This document shows positions 20,601 to 28,566 of a DNA stretch of 64,000 bases, one piece after another; position 1 is the stretch's first letter, and each line of letters begins with the position of its first letter. The position numbers and the translations under genes were made by a program. The notes under the pieces were generated by a model that worked only from the letters and a program-made list of their open reading frames with translations, had not been told where the DNA came from and searched no databases. The DNA lies in contig JAIXYK010000011.1 of NCBI GenBank assembly GCA_027490225.1, positions 1 through 64,000 on the forward strand. The letters are read 5' to 3'. The stretch comes from Bacteroidota bacterium (lineage in GTDB: Bacteria; Bacteroidota; Bacteroidia; M30B66).

Positions 20601-21662
20601 TTTAACCAGTGTGCCGATACCACTGAACTTACCATTCAGGTGTATCCAAAACCTGTAAGTGCTTTTGCAGTGAGCGATTCGGCTGTTTGTGGTGTACCAA
20701 CTGCTATCACAACTACCAACAATTCAACAGGAGCCATAGGATTTACATGGCTTTTAGGAGATGGCAGCAGCAGCAATCAAAATGCGCCCACCCTGCAATA
20801 TGCAACCGAAGGCGATTACACATTAAGCCTTATCGCTCAAAACACCTTTACCTGTTCAGATACAGCCACCAAACCAATTTCGGTTTTGAACCAGCCTACA
20901 GCAGATTTTTCACCATCACCCATTCGTGGTTGTGAGCCGCTTACTGTAAACTTAAACAACACTTCTACAGATTTTACTTCATTTGAATTCAGCTTTGGAG
21001 ACCAAACCAGCAGCACCACAAACGATGTCTCGCATATTTATAGTGAAAATGGACTTTATTCAATCACATTGATAGCAAAATATGGCGTTTGCAGCGATAC
21101 ACTTACATTAGAAAATGCAGTTACAGTTTACCCCACTCCAACCGCCAATTTTAACATTACACCAGAAATTGCATTTACCAGTTTGCCTAGCATTCAATTA
21201 GAAAATACATCTATTGGAGGAAGTAATTTCGCCACTGATTTTGGAAATGGAGATTTTTACAATTCTTTTAAAGCAGCATACCTATATTCAAATCCCGTTG
21301 CCGGCGTTTACTACATTACCTTAAAAGTTACAAATGAAAATGGTTGTGTTGATTCTATCATTAAGCCACTCATCATGAAAGATGAACTTTCGGTGTACAC
21401 TCCATCAGGATTTACGCCAAATGGTGATGGCATTAACGATTCATTTGGCCCCTATTTCGAGGGTTTAACTGATGATTTCAACTTTTGGGTATTCAATCGC
21501 TGGGGAGAAGTAATTTTTTACACCAAAAATGCTTTCCAAAAATGGGATGGGACCGTAAATGAACGGGAAGCCCAAAACGATGTGTATGTTTTCAAATACA
21601 ACATCAAGTTTAAAAATGAACAAGTAGAAAGCAGCGTAGGAAAAGTTACCTTATATCGATAG
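14643..21662 (+). CDS. Giant T9SS type B secreted protein with Ig-like and PKD repeats
   Basis: A 2339-aa adhesin-like surface protein. I choose ATG 14643 (MNLNKNYHYLN...) because it gives a signal peptide ending at I-A-Q-P; the in-frame TTG at 14538 adds 35 residues without purpose. Residues about 30-750 hold PKD-like domains (WGDGS, YLWSVSP). About 870-1500 hold eight similar modules, each with G-x-W-S/T-G and a V-x-A-G-N-D-T-S-I-C-type start. About 1560-2230 hold PKD domains with WDFGNG or WDFGDG. The last 90 residues are a gliding-motility-associated/type B sorting domain (P-S-G-F-T-P-N-G-D-G-I-N-D, then F-N-R-W-G-E-V, W-D-G, ending T-L-Y-R). It should be exported by Sec, then across the outer membrane by T9SS. 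The role in adhesion or gliding is inferred. Confidence 0.92.
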   Translation: MNLNKNYHYLNLHKNLILIVLTMMVISVKLIAQPCTINYPAALTACNGQATQIAPTLNNGYTSFSWVFAGTGTLNNANVANPQLTATAAGTLNLTANGGACATATEVINVSIGAALNIPNINVSTTQPVCSGNNVAASITNPQANVTYTWTFPGGATATGTSATRPVSVSVGNGTLTPNITVVGTSTGGCIVTGSTTVSVKQAPDVSLNDYVSLSPFVNCGSGNFNLAATNTSSTAATNATYAINWGDGSAVSNFTTATYASGTDATHSYTTSGFFNLVCTIVGQNGCSASQTYIVFNGTNPAGSITSPGGTVGLCGPANLSFPFNGCGGNSNGTTYAITINDGSDTIFYSQPPPVNFNYIFDTTSCGAIGALTPNVFFVRLRIFNPCGFTTSTIEPIIVNQRPSADFNAPAQGCVNVPVNIANVTSPGVDVNNSGVCTSTSWIAWNISPAAGWNLNSGAFGTSPPTANPATQGSANLNVTFTSPGIYQIRLIARSNCGADTIIKDICIQTPATSAFTALPVNGCSPLAVNTTNNSTGNANCGVLNYLWSVSPLTGWTYTNNTTATSAQPRFSFTAAGTYTITLTTSNGCGPVTSTQQVTVVAPPTVAIDPISAGCAPTSIDPSAVITNGGGTISATNWTFTGATPASSNVADPTPINYATGGNYTVSVSVTNQCGTATDSENFTVASPPAPPVIVSNSPLCVGQTLNLSVTPVTGLNYTWSGPAGFSAVGTSTSLPNIQSSNAGTYTVTASAGTCSNTNTTAVVVNTPPVINISPLNPDFCPGQETVTITVSGADNYTWTPSTGLNVTNTASVIASILNTQTYTVTGLQNGNICPGTASITLTANTIPTISITPPGIICNQPVAVQLTATPVNGTWSGPAGLLANGQFTPATIGNFTAYYSYTAPVTGCTAIDSVVLNVQNPTVAVAGNDTTICQNSPTLQLLGSPVGGTWSGSGQLSGNQFNTSQSGIFSLTYSAGSGSCAVNDVRVINVTPQPTVNVTGNPSNICAIQDTSILTATGANTYVWTPSATLNNASGNIVRAFPTTTTVYTVTGTSNSCSSSNQVTVTVNALPVVTANDTSFCNTTAVQQLVGNPAGGTWSGTNVTSTGLFTPSANAILTYTYTDANGCIGSDQVNVTVTSPTSINAGNDTSICINAINVQLNGIPANGQWSGNSQVSTAGIFNPTTVGPVTLTYTVGTGSCAAQALRIITVIDLPAVNAAPTLQFCEENTIVNLVGPTPIGGVWSGTGVNAANSSLDVSLLPIGITPLNYTYTDALTGCSNNVAQNVNVNASPIADAGVNQQVCLNGISVQLTGIPANGTWSGTGVSATGNFTPSVIGIVNLTYSLTDANGCIGNDVVQVDVITPQNTVVGNDTSICLDGNAVQFSGSPINGTWSGFGGISSTGLINPITAGQGFIFYQTGSGTCLTKDSLLLTINALPIVNAGNNLAVCLAANAFPLSGFTPAGGNWTGTGLSGNTFTPSIAGIGNTTLTYSFTNPTTGCNNSDSILVDVQAMPIAAFTLPDTVCSSEATIPTTNPIISETYQWKINDINFSTLPTPIFNFATTGDFTVKLIVSTPIGCKDSISQLVTVVGAPVANFSTDVNQGCGPLAVTINNQSSGFNVAYSWLNPSQFSTSALPPPIILPAPILNDTTYQIILELSSACGLKRDTADILVLASPVAEFGTDYSEGCSPYFPIFQNISYGNPQNYQWDFGNGNTSTTSLPVNIGFVTGAADTTFFIRLIVSNTCNADTFVNFVNVLPNTINPFFNTFPAIGCAPLTVNLTNVTASATNYFWDFGNGSGTNTEDASVTYTDAGNYTVRLIAINSCTADTFYSNVLVNGPPDLDFSLSENSICTGQSVTAINNSTGASVYSWDFGDGFQTLGPNPTHSYATDGNYNIQLIGFTNVTNCPDTISLPIAVNPTAQIQVTAQPAEGCMPLTVSFANTSSDVSFYSWDFGNGNTSIGSNPLAIYPTDGAYNVNVIGTNFNQCADTTELTIQVYPKPVSAFAVSDSAVCGVPTAITTTNNSTGAIGFTWLLGDGSSSNQNAPTLQYATEGDYTLSLIAQNTFTCSDTATKPISVLNQPTADFSPSPIRGCEPLTVNLNNTSTDFTSFEFSFGDQTSSTTNDVSHIYSENGLYSITLIAKYGVCSDTLTLENAVTVYPTPTANFNITPEIAFTSLPSIQLENTSIGGSNFATDFGNGDFYNSFKAAYLYSNPVAGVYYITLKVTNENGCVDSIIKPLIMKDELSVYTPSGFTPNGDGINDSFGPYFEGLTDDFNFWVFNRWGEVIFYTKNAFQKWDGTVNEREAQNDVYVFKYNIKFKNEQVESSVGKVTLYR

Positions 21663-21726
21663 TGTGAAAATTAATAGTTGGCTGCGCGCCCCATTTACAT
21701 TTCAAAAACCAAAATCTTTTTCAGAA

Positions 21727-21785
21727 AGGGCGCCGGGCTTTCCGCGCCACACGGTGGCTTGCTCCAATCCCTCGCAGAGCTTTAC
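21727..21785. repeat. GC-rich structured intergenic patch B
   Basis: A GC-rich patch 65 bases after the giant gene. It contains GGCGC...GCGCC (about 21729-21748) around CGGGCTTTCC, directly followed by the tight hairpin GCCAC-ACG-GTGGC and a T-G-C-T-C-C-A-A-T-C-C-C-T-C tail. Together with patch A it brackets the giant gene. No ORF is convincing. Dispersed repeat or structured RNA are both possible. Confidence 0.4.
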
Positions 21786-21851
21786 AACTAAATTTGGTAT
21801 CTGTACTTTGTACAAAACTTCTTCGTTATTAAATTTCAAAAACATCTACTC

Positions 21852-22739
21852 ATGACATTCAATAAAACGCTGGCAATCTTAATGGCAATAATTTTAATAT
21901 CAAGCTGCAAAAAAGAAGATGAAGATGTAACACCTACACCACAGCCCAGCCCTGGCCCTAAACTTATTGTAAAACTTTCTACCAATCCAAACCAAGAAAG
22001 ATTAGGCAATTTAGGACAACCAACTTCCATTCCTGCTGGCAATGCAGGACAAAATCCGACTTTCAATAAAATCTCAGCACATTACTTCGAATTGGCACCA
22101 ACTGCTTTGACAGCGTTAGGCGCAGGACAAGTATTGTATCATGCTCCCGAAACCACAACTGGTGGTTCTACTGCCATTAATTTCAGTCAAAGTAAAATTG
22201 TAAATCCGGGGGATATTTTTCTTGAAATTCCAATAAAAGATATTGCACCAGGTAGCTATTCTTGGGTACGACTTTCTCTTTCTTACCAAAATTACGACCT
22301 TCAATTTTATTTTAATGGCTTGGCTTTAACAGGCACAGTAGCCAGTTTTGTTGGATTCAACACTTATATTTCAAAATTCCCTGTAAAAAATCAGGAATTA
22401 ACTGTAAATGCCAACAAGTTGCAGGGCTTTTGGGCATTCGAAACCATCAATGGCATCACATCAGGACAAGCACCAGCTGGAGCGACTACAGTTCCTAATC
22501 CATTATTTGCTTCTTCTCCTATTCCAGCTGGTTCTTGTGTTGTTACGGGGCAGTTTGCAGCGCCGCTTCAAATTACGGGAAATGAAACATCAAACATTAC
22601 CATAAACATGTCACTTTCTGTAAACAAAAGCTTCGAATGGGTCGACACCAATGGAAATGGAAAATGGGACGTTGAACCGGGTGCCAACGAAAATGTGGTA
22701 GACATGGGCTTACGTGGTTTGGTTCCAATAATTGAGTAG
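21852..22739 (+). CDS. Surface lipoprotein of unknown function
   Basis: 295 aa with a lipoprotein signal peptide ending L-I-S-S-C (Cys18). The mature N-terminus is C-K-K-E-D-E-D, a lysine followed by acidic residues, as in the Bacteroidota lipoprotein export signal for surface display. A Pro-rich linker (TPTPQPSPGP) follows, then an all-beta-looking domain. Near the C-terminus, D-T-N-G-N-G-K-W-D is a calcium-loop-like motif. No enzyme motif. The gene sits alone between patch B and the DUF6580 gene. Confidence 0.75.
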   Translation: MTFNKTLAILMAIILISSCKKEDEDVTPTPQPSPGPKLIVKLSTNPNQERLGNLGQPTSIPAGNAGQNPTFNKISAHYFELAPTALTALGAGQVLYHAPETTTGGSTAINFSQSKIVNPGDIFLEIPIKDIAPGSYSWVRLSLSYQNYDLQFYFNGLALTGTVASFVGFNTYISKFPVKNQELTVNANKLQGFWAFETINGITSGQAPAGATTVPNPLFASSPIPAGSCVVTGQFAAPLQITGNETSNITINMSLSVNKSFEWVDTNGNGKWDVEPGANENVVDMGLRGLVPIIE

Positions 22740-22795
22740 TAGTTTTAAGCGCATTCTTATGAAAAATTAAGGGCATTTTTAAATAAGAAAATTCC

Positions 22796-22803
22796 TACCT
22801 TCG
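22796..22803 (+). promoter_or_regulatory. Putative -7 box of DUF6580 gene
   Basis: TACCTTCG differs from TAnnTTTG at one base and lies 21 bases before the ATG, so a short leader is expected. No -33 TTG at standard spacing. Confidence 0.35.
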
Positions 22804-22824
22804 CAGCCTTATTCAAAAAATAAA

Positions 22825-23391
22825 ATGAAGCATTTACAACCCAAACTTGCCATCATCATAGGTTTACTTATTCTTGCAGCATTTAGCAGATTATTTCCAA
22901 TTATGCCAAACTTTACACCTATGTGCGCAATAGCGCTGGTGAGTGGAGCATTAATTAAAAACCGAACATTCGCTTTTATATTTCCGCTATTTGCAATGTT
23001 ATTGGGCGATGTGCTTACTATTACACTTATCAATTATCAATACATCAATATTCCTGAGTATTTCTCTGCACCATACACTGCATTGATTTACCTTAGTTTT
23101 ATTGGTATGACATTAATGGGTTTCTGGTTACGCAACCGTAAAACTTGGTCAAACCTAGGAATCGCTTCATTCGCTGGGCCTACATTATTTTTCCTTACTA
23201 CAAACTTTGGTGAATGGACACACAACAACCTTCCTAAAACTTTTTCGGGTTTAATGGCAACGTATGAATTAGGAATTCCATTTTATCGCAACGACATTTT
23301 AGGAACTTTTGTATTCAGCTTTTTGTTTTTTGGTGTGTTAGTTTTACTTACTCAAAACAACCCAAAACTTCAAGAACAAAAAGTTAAATAG
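22825..23391 (+). CDS. DUF6580-family integral membrane protein (putative transporter)
   Basis: 188 aa with about five to six transmembrane helices. The pattern F-S-R-L-F-P-I-M-P-N-F-T-P-M-C-A-I-A-L near residue 22, L-L-G-D near 58 and T-N-F-G-E-W near 130 fit the DUF6580 family, annotated as putative transport proteins and thought to resemble ECF transporter S components. The substrate is unknown and no ECF ATPase is adjacent. Its own promoter and a strong terminator make it monocistronic. Confidence 0.75.
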   Translation: MKHLQPKLAIIIGLLILAAFSRLFPIMPNFTPMCAIALVSGALIKNRTFAFIFPLFAMLLGDVLTITLINYQYINIPEYFSAPYTALIYLSFIGMTLMGFWLRNRKTWSNLGIASFAGPTLFFLTTNFGEWTHNNLPKTFSGLMATYELGIPFYRNDILGTFVFSFLFFGVLVLLTQNNPKLQEQKVK

Positions 23392-23410
23392 TACAGCTTT
23401 CAAACCTTTC

Positions 23411-23447
23411 AAAAAATCCTGTTTCTTTGTTGCAAACAGGATTTTTT
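23411..23447. terminator. Strong bidirectional-looking terminator
   Basis: Arms aaaaaatcctgttt (23411-23424) and aaacaggatttttt (23434-23447) are perfectly complementary over 14 bp with a nine-base loop, and A- and T-runs flank a GC core. It ends the DUF6580 transcript and lies 13 bases before the next start codon, which rules out the in-frame TTG at 23427 as the start of the oxidoreductase. Confidence 0.9.
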
Positions 23448-23459
23448 TATTTTACGCCT

Positions 23460-24593
23460 ATGCTTAGTTTTTGGGAAAAAGATTCATGGTTCAGTAACAT
23501 TGATGTTTGTATCATTGGAAGCGGAATTGTAGGTTTAAACGCAGCTTTGCATTTAAAAACAAATGCGCCAAAATTAAAGATTCTAGTTGTTGAACGAGGA
23601 ATTCTTCCTTCAGGTGCGAGTACCAAAAATGCCGGTTTTGCTTGTTTCGGAAGCTTAAGTGAAATACTTTCTGATTTAAATAAAATGCCCGAGAATGAGG
23701 TATTAGATTTAATAGAAGAACGATATCTTGGACTTCAATTATTGCGTGAAACATTAGGAGACGAAGCGCTCGATTACAAAGAATGGGGCGGTTTTGAAAT
23801 GTTTACCTCATCACAGGAAAACTTATTTGAGCACTGTTTGGAATTAATGCCCCGATTAAACACATTGCTAAAAGAGCGTTTCAAAACAAGTGCTCCCATT
23901 TATCAAAACGCAGAAGAAACAATCAATAACTTTGGTTTTAATGGTGTGCAACATTTAATTAAAAACACCTTAGAAGGTCAAATTGATACGGGGAAAATGA
24001 TGAAAGCCCTGATTCATAAAGTGCAGAATGTAGGCGTTACTATTATAGGTGGAACAGAAATAAAGCAATTTAAAGAAACTGAAGTTGGTGTTGAATTAGA
24101 AACGCAACAATGGGGCTCCATCAAAGCAAAAAAGTTGATAATTGCCACCAATGGTTTTGCAAAACAACTATTGCCCGAATTAGATGTGCAACCAGGCAGA
24201 GCGCAAGTGCTCATTACCAGCGAAATTGAAAACTTAAAAATAAAAGGTTGTTTCCATTTCGATGAAGGTTATTACTATTTCAGAAATATCGGAAATCGTA
24301 TTTTACTCGGTGGTGGGCGAAATTTGGATTTTAAGGGCGAAGAAACATATTCGCATGAGGTTACAAACAAAATTCAGAACGCACTTGAAAATTTGCTTTC
24401 TACAGTAATTTTACCTCATCAATCTTATTCAATTGAGCAACGCTGGAGTGGAACCTTAGGTTTAGGGCAAATAAAAAAACCTATCATCCAAGCCATTGGA
24501 AAGCATAGTGTGTGCGCTGTTCGCATGGGCGGAATGGGTGTAGCTATTGGAAGTTTGGTAGGGAAAAAAGCAGCGAAACTACTAATTAGTTAA
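23460..24593 (+). CDS. FAD-dependent amino acid oxidase-like oxidoreductase
   Basis: 377 aa, DadA/glycine oxidase-like flavoprotein. The Rossmann motif I-I-G-S-G-I-V-G-L-N-A is near residue 19, E-R-G for the ribose near 49, and S-G-A-S-T-K-N-A-G-F just after, as in this family. The C-terminal FAD-contacting stretch R-M-G-G-M-G-V-A-I-G is near 356. The start at ATG 23460 is preferred because the terminator hairpin lies directly upstream. It oxidises an amine or N-substituted amino acid, substrate unknown. The stop overlaps the stop of the convergent subtilase by four bases, with no terminator between. Confidence 0.88.
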   Translation: MLSFWEKDSWFSNIDVCIIGSGIVGLNAALHLKTNAPKLKILVVERGILPSGASTKNAGFACFGSLSEILSDLNKMPENEVLDLIEERYLGLQLLRETLGDEALDYKEWGGFEMFTSSQENLFEHCLELMPRLNTLLKERFKTSAPIYQNAEETINNFGFNGVQHLIKNTLEGQIDTGKMMKALIHKVQNVGVTIIGGTEIKQFKETEVGVELETQQWGSIKAKKLIIATNGFAKQLLPELDVQPGRAQVLITSEIENLKIKGCFHFDEGYYYFRNIGNRILLGGGRNLDFKGEETYSHEVTNKIQNALENLLSTVILPHQSYSIEQRWSGTLGLGQIKKPIIQAIGKHSVCAVRMGGMGVAIGSLVGKKAAKLLIS

Positions 24594-27500
24594 TTTGAAA
24601 CAACCAAACGCTTTACTGCAACTTTGTTCTTACTATCTACAATTTTCAATAAATAAGTGCCATAAGAAATTCCTTCAAGGTCAAGTTCGTTGGAATTATT
24701 AACTTCCTTTACAAACTTACCTTCAATTGAGTACAATTGTAACTTAACAAGTTTCTCTATTGTTTTTACAAATACTTTGCTATTCGCCGGATTAGGATAA
24801 ATGATACCATTAATGTCATTTTGTTGTTCAATTCCTACATCATCAATTACAAAATTTACTGTAAAAATCCCAGATATTGAAGTACATCCAAACTCATCAT
24901 ATATCCTTACATTGTAATTTCCATTTGTATCTGGTACCCAAGTAATGGTATCAGAATCAAGTAATTCAACTCCATTTAAATACCAAACAAATGAACTCGC
25001 AGGCACTGTAGTAATTGAAACTCCATTAGAGGTTATTGTAGGTTGCGTTGGAGGTAATAAAACAGTAAGAGAAGTAGTTCCAATATCAGTACAGCCTTGT
25101 TCTGAAACGCCTGTAACAGTATAATTTGCAGTATTAAAGGGTGAAGCTGTAATTGTATCTCCAATTAAATTAGTTAATCCAGAACCTGCATTCCATTGAT
25201 ATTGAGCTGCACCAGTTGCTATCAATGAAGAGCTGCTTCCCCTGCAAATTGAATCTGGAGATGCAAATGCCAAGACTTCAGGTATTGGGTAAATTGTTAT
25301 GTAGTTTTCTAGCAATAAAGAATCTACACCATTTTGATTGGTAGCTATAAGTTTTACGTCATAATTACCCGGAACATTATAAGTAATTGTTGGATTCAAC
25401 AAATTACTTGAGCTTGGAGCACCTCCTTCAAAAAACCATTGATAAGTAGTAGGCAAATTTAAACTCGTATTATTAAATGTAACTTGACGATTCTGACACA
25501 CTTCTTGATTGCCATCTGCATTAAAGTTTGCAACTGGCGGAGCGTTAGATGGCACTCCACTTATATTAATATTATCTATATAAATGTTATTTCCATTAGC
25601 ATTATAACCTTCAAATCTCAACCTCACACTTGTAAAACCAGCAAAAGAACTTAGATCTATTGAATGACACTGCGATAAATTACTTCCACACCAATCTGAA
25701 TTAAATTCAGGTAAGAAAAAGTCTAAAGGATTCACAGATGTCACTAAACCGCCGTTTTCTTCTTCATTATTAGGTAATTGCAATAATCTTATCCAATTAT
25801 TTCCGCAGTCTGTAGAAATACTTAATATTAATGAATCCGAAATTCCGAATGTTCTTTCTTTGTATGCATGTTCGAAATCAAGAACAATATCTTCATAACC
25901 CGAAAAATTAAACGTTGGAGTTAAAAGATAATCTCTTGTTTCTGTTTGAAAATCAATAAAATAGGGCAATCTCGCTGCTGTAGCGCCAGGTGTATTTCCA
26001 CTAACAGATGCAATTTCCCAGGTAAAATCGGAAGCTGTATTTTCGATATACCAATTGTTGGTTGAGAAAACTCCAGATTCAAAATTCTCTGAAAAAGGAA
26101 TTGATTGACCGGTGCTCGAAACTATTTGAAAGTATTGTATTTTCTGATTGTTTCCTAAATAAGCGTCTGTTTGTGTTCCATTAAGAGCAGAAGGCAAATT
26201 TATTTTTAGTGAATGATTCCCAACTGAGGCAGTTAAGTTTGGCAATACAACTAAGGCAATTTGTCCAAACGCTAAATTTCCTGTCCAATTATATTGAAGC
26301 GGAAAATTAGCATCTAATTGATATGTTATCTGAAATGAAGTAAGATTTTGGCTACCATTATTACGAACCCTTATAACTGGAGAGAATGTAGTATTACAAC
26401 TACTTAATGTTGGGCTTAAAATGGATAATACTTCACCATCATATTGTGCATTCGATTGCACCAAGCAATTGAGAGATTGTTGCACATTTAATCTGCCGGC
26501 ACCCAATAATCCTTGAGCTGAAGGGTTAAAAATATCAATGTTATCGGCGCTGCTTCTTAAGCAAGATATAATTTCTTCATTAGATAAATTGCTGTTTTGA
26601 GATAACATCAATGCAACTGCGGCAGTAACTAAAGGTGCTGAAAAAGAAGTACCACTTTTAACGGAATAAAGTCCACCTGGTTTTAAAGAATAAAGTGAGC
26701 TACCTGGAGCAGAAATATCTATAGAAGAACCGTAAGTTGAAAAATTTGAACGAGCATCGGTATTAGTAGTGGATGCTACACTTATTACACCTAAGCACCC
26801 AGCTGGATAATTCACAGAAACGTCTCCCGTATTTCCTGCGGCTGCAATAATTGGAATTCCTGCACTTAAGGCATTTTCAACAACTGTAAGGAGCGATTGG
26901 GAAACTGCGGAAAATCCCCAACTAACATTTATCAAATCAGCACCTCTGTTTACAGCTTCGTTTATTCCCTCTAAACCATATGAAGCTTGAGTTGGGTCGA
27001 AATCGTTAGCAATTTTAATCGGAATAATCTTAACACCATAAGCTAAAGAAGCAATGCCAATTCCATTATTTGTATTTGCACCAATCAAACCAGCAATAAA
27101 AGTTCCATGATCAAATTCAGAAGTTGGTGGTGTTACATCTAAATCAAACTCTGCCACATCTGCACCTTGAGTATAAACGCCTTGCATATCAGGATGATCA
27201 ATATCAAAAGCATCGTCACAAATTGCAACTTTTATTGTACTGTCTCCCGTTTGGATATCCCAAGCTTGTTGCGCCCTCACCTTGTACAAATACCATTGTC
27301 CATTTGCACCCACAGAATTAGGCAATAAATCATTGGGAGTAATAAAACGTTGTGCAAATTGAATGTGTTCTGCATATTCTACATTCGGATTTGAAGAAAG
27401 TTGAAGCATCAAATTATCTAGTTGTCCTTCTTCGAGGCATTTTACCCGATATGTTCTTTTTAAAGCTTCTGATTTTGAAACTTTAAAACTTTCTTTAATT

Positions 27501-27673
27501 TGAATAGTATATGGTGAAGCGTACTGTTTCAACAACTGTTCTATTGCTGAGAATTCAAGCTCCCGAGAAGTTGATTTTTTTAATCTAACATAGCATTCGA
27601 TTTGAGAATGCTGTTGAACTTGAGCGCAAAGAGAAGTAGAGACTAGTAATAAAACGAATAATATTTTTTTCAT
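24590..27673 (-). CDS. T9SS-secreted subtilisin-like (S8) serine protease
   Basis: 1027 aa from ATG 27673, which gives signal peptide MKKILFVLLLVSTSLCAQ. After a propeptide-like region, the S8 catalytic Asp lies in A-I-C-D-D (about 154), His in F-D-H-G-T-F-I-A-G (about 189), the oxyanion Asn in A-A-A-G-N-T and Ser in G-T-S-F-S-A-P (about 341). Downstream, in order: a CARDB-like beta domain, a jelly-roll/MAM-like domain (S-E-N-F-E-S-G, then N-I-Y-I-D-N-I), a PKD domain (YQWFFEGG) and an Ig-like domain. Last comes a type A sorting domain (Y-P-N-P-A-N, then G-T-Y-L-L-K-I). It lies 32 bases after the HMG-CoA lyase gene, probably in the same operon. Confidence 0.92.
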   Translation of the reverse strand: MKKILFVLLLVSTSLCAQVQQHSQIECYVRLKKSTSRELEFSAIEQLLKQYASPYTIQIKESFKVSKSEALKRTYRVKCLEEGQLDNLMLQLSSNPNVEYAEHIQFAQRFITPNDLLPNSVGANGQWYLYKVRAQQAWDIQTGDSTIKVAICDDAFDIDHPDMQGVYTQGADVAEFDLDVTPPTSEFDHGTFIAGLIGANTNNGIGIASLAYGVKIIPIKIANDFDPTQASYGLEGINEAVNRGADLINVSWGFSAVSQSLLTVVENALSAGIPIIAAAGNTGDVSVNYPAGCLGVISVASTTNTDARSNFSTYGSSIDISAPGSSLYSLKPGGLYSVKSGTSFSAPLVTAAVALMLSQNSNLSNEEIISCLRSSADNIDIFNPSAQGLLGAGRLNVQQSLNCLVQSNAQYDGEVLSILSPTLSSCNTTFSPVIRVRNNGSQNLTSFQITYQLDANFPLQYNWTGNLAFGQIALVVLPNLTASVGNHSLKINLPSALNGTQTDAYLGNNQKIQYFQIVSSTGQSIPFSENFESGVFSTNNWYIENTASDFTWEIASVSGNTPGATAARLPYFIDFQTETRDYLLTPTFNFSGYEDIVLDFEHAYKERTFGISDSLILSISTDCGNNWIRLLQLPNNEEENGGLVTSVNPLDFFLPEFNSDWCGSNLSQCHSIDLSSFAGFTSVRLRFEGYNANGNNIYIDNINISGVPSNAPPVANFNADGNQEVCQNRQVTFNNTSLNLPTTYQWFFEGGAPSSSNLLNPTITYNVPGNYDVKLIATNQNGVDSLLLENYITIYPIPEVLAFASPDSICRGSSSSLIATGAAQYQWNAGSGLTNLIGDTITASPFNTANYTVTGVSEQGCTDIGTTSLTVLLPPTQPTITSNGVSITTVPASSFVWYLNGVELLDSDTITWVPDTNGNYNVRIYDEFGCTSISGIFTVNFVIDDVGIEQQNDINGIIYPNPANSKVFVKTIEKLVKLQLYSIEGKFVKEVNNSNELDLEGISYGTYLLKIVDSKNKVAVKRLVVSN

Positions 27674-27705
27674 CATCAGGTAGAGAGCATGCAAGCTAAT
27701 AAATT

Positions 27706-28566
27706 TTAGTGGTATTTGTTAAACAATGCTAATGCATTATTTTCTGCCTTTAAAAATGCTTGTTCGTTAATATTTGTTTCTATACTTTGTGATTTACACC
27801 AGTTATAAACCAGTTCTGTGGCAGTGTTTCCGGTTAATGAATCGGCCGCCATTGGGCAACCACCAAAGCCTTTGAATGCTGTATCGTAATGCCTGCAACC
27901 TGCATTCCAGGCGGCACTTACTTTTTCTTGAACTTCATTTAGCGGAGCATGCAAATGGGCACTTAACTTAACATTTTGAGGTAATTGCGGAATTATAAAA
28001 CCAAACAGCTGCTTTATTGTTGCCACATCAGAAACGCCTGTTGTGTCGGCAAGAGCAATATCAGTTATTCCTAGTTCTAACATTTTATTGAGCCAGTTAT
28101 ATACAATTTCTGCATTCCAATCATCACCATAAGGATTCCCAAAAGCCATTGAAAGGTAAACCCTTAACTGTTTGTTATTTTGAATTGCCAAGGATTGTAT
28201 AAATTCAACAGTTTCTAATGATTGTAAAATCGAACTGTTTGTATTTCTTTGTTGAAAGGTCTCAGAAACTGAAAATGGAAATCCAATAAAATCGACCATT
28301 TCCATTTTTATGGCTTCTTCAGCTCCACGCCTATTTGCAATAATGGCAAGAATCTTAGATGAAGATTTACTCCAGTCTATTTTACTAAAAACCTCTGCAG
28401 TATCTGCCAATTGAGGAATTGCTTTGGGAGAAACGAAACTCCCTGCGTCAATTACATCAAAGCCAACTTCCAATAAAGAATTAATATATCCAATTTTTTC
28501 AGCTGTTGGCACAAAATCGAGCAAGCCTTGCATTGCATCTCTCGGGCATTCTGTAAAATGCATCAT
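27706..28566 (-). CDS. Hydroxymethylglutaryl-CoA lyase
   Basis: 286 aa DRE-TIM metallolyase that cleaves 3-hydroxy-3-methylglutaryl-CoA to acetyl-CoA and acetoacetate, the last step of leucine breakdown. Supporting features are E-C-P-R-D-A-M-Q at the N-terminus (catalytic Arg), the metal-binding H-L-H near residue 200 and the catalytic Cys in G-F-G-G-C-P-M-A near 235. The start overlaps the pyrD stop by four bases (ATGA), so it is translationally coupled. An acyl-CoA dehydrogenase (35462) and a biotin carboxylase (39158) nearby would fit the same pathway, although they are separately transcribed. Confidence 0.88.
   Translation of the reverse strand: MMHFTECPRDAMQGLLDFVPTAEKIGYINSLLEVGFDVIDAGSFVSPKAIPQLADTAEVFSKIDWSKSSSKILAIIANRRGAEEAIKMEMVDFIGFPFSVSETFQQRNTNSSILQSLETVEFIQSLAIQNNKQLRVYLSMAFGNPYGDDWNAEIVYNWLNKMLELGITDIALADTTGVSDVATIKQLFGFIIPQLPQNVKLSAHLHAPLNEVQEKVSAAWNAGCRHYDTAFKGFGGCPMAADSLTGNTATELVYNWCKSQSIETNINEQAFLKAENNALALFNKYH

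Noticed and set aside
15719-21019. Many antisense and out-of-frame ORFs inside the giant adhesin gene
   Set aside because: They are shadows of repeat-rich coding sequence with no start signals or recognisable domains.
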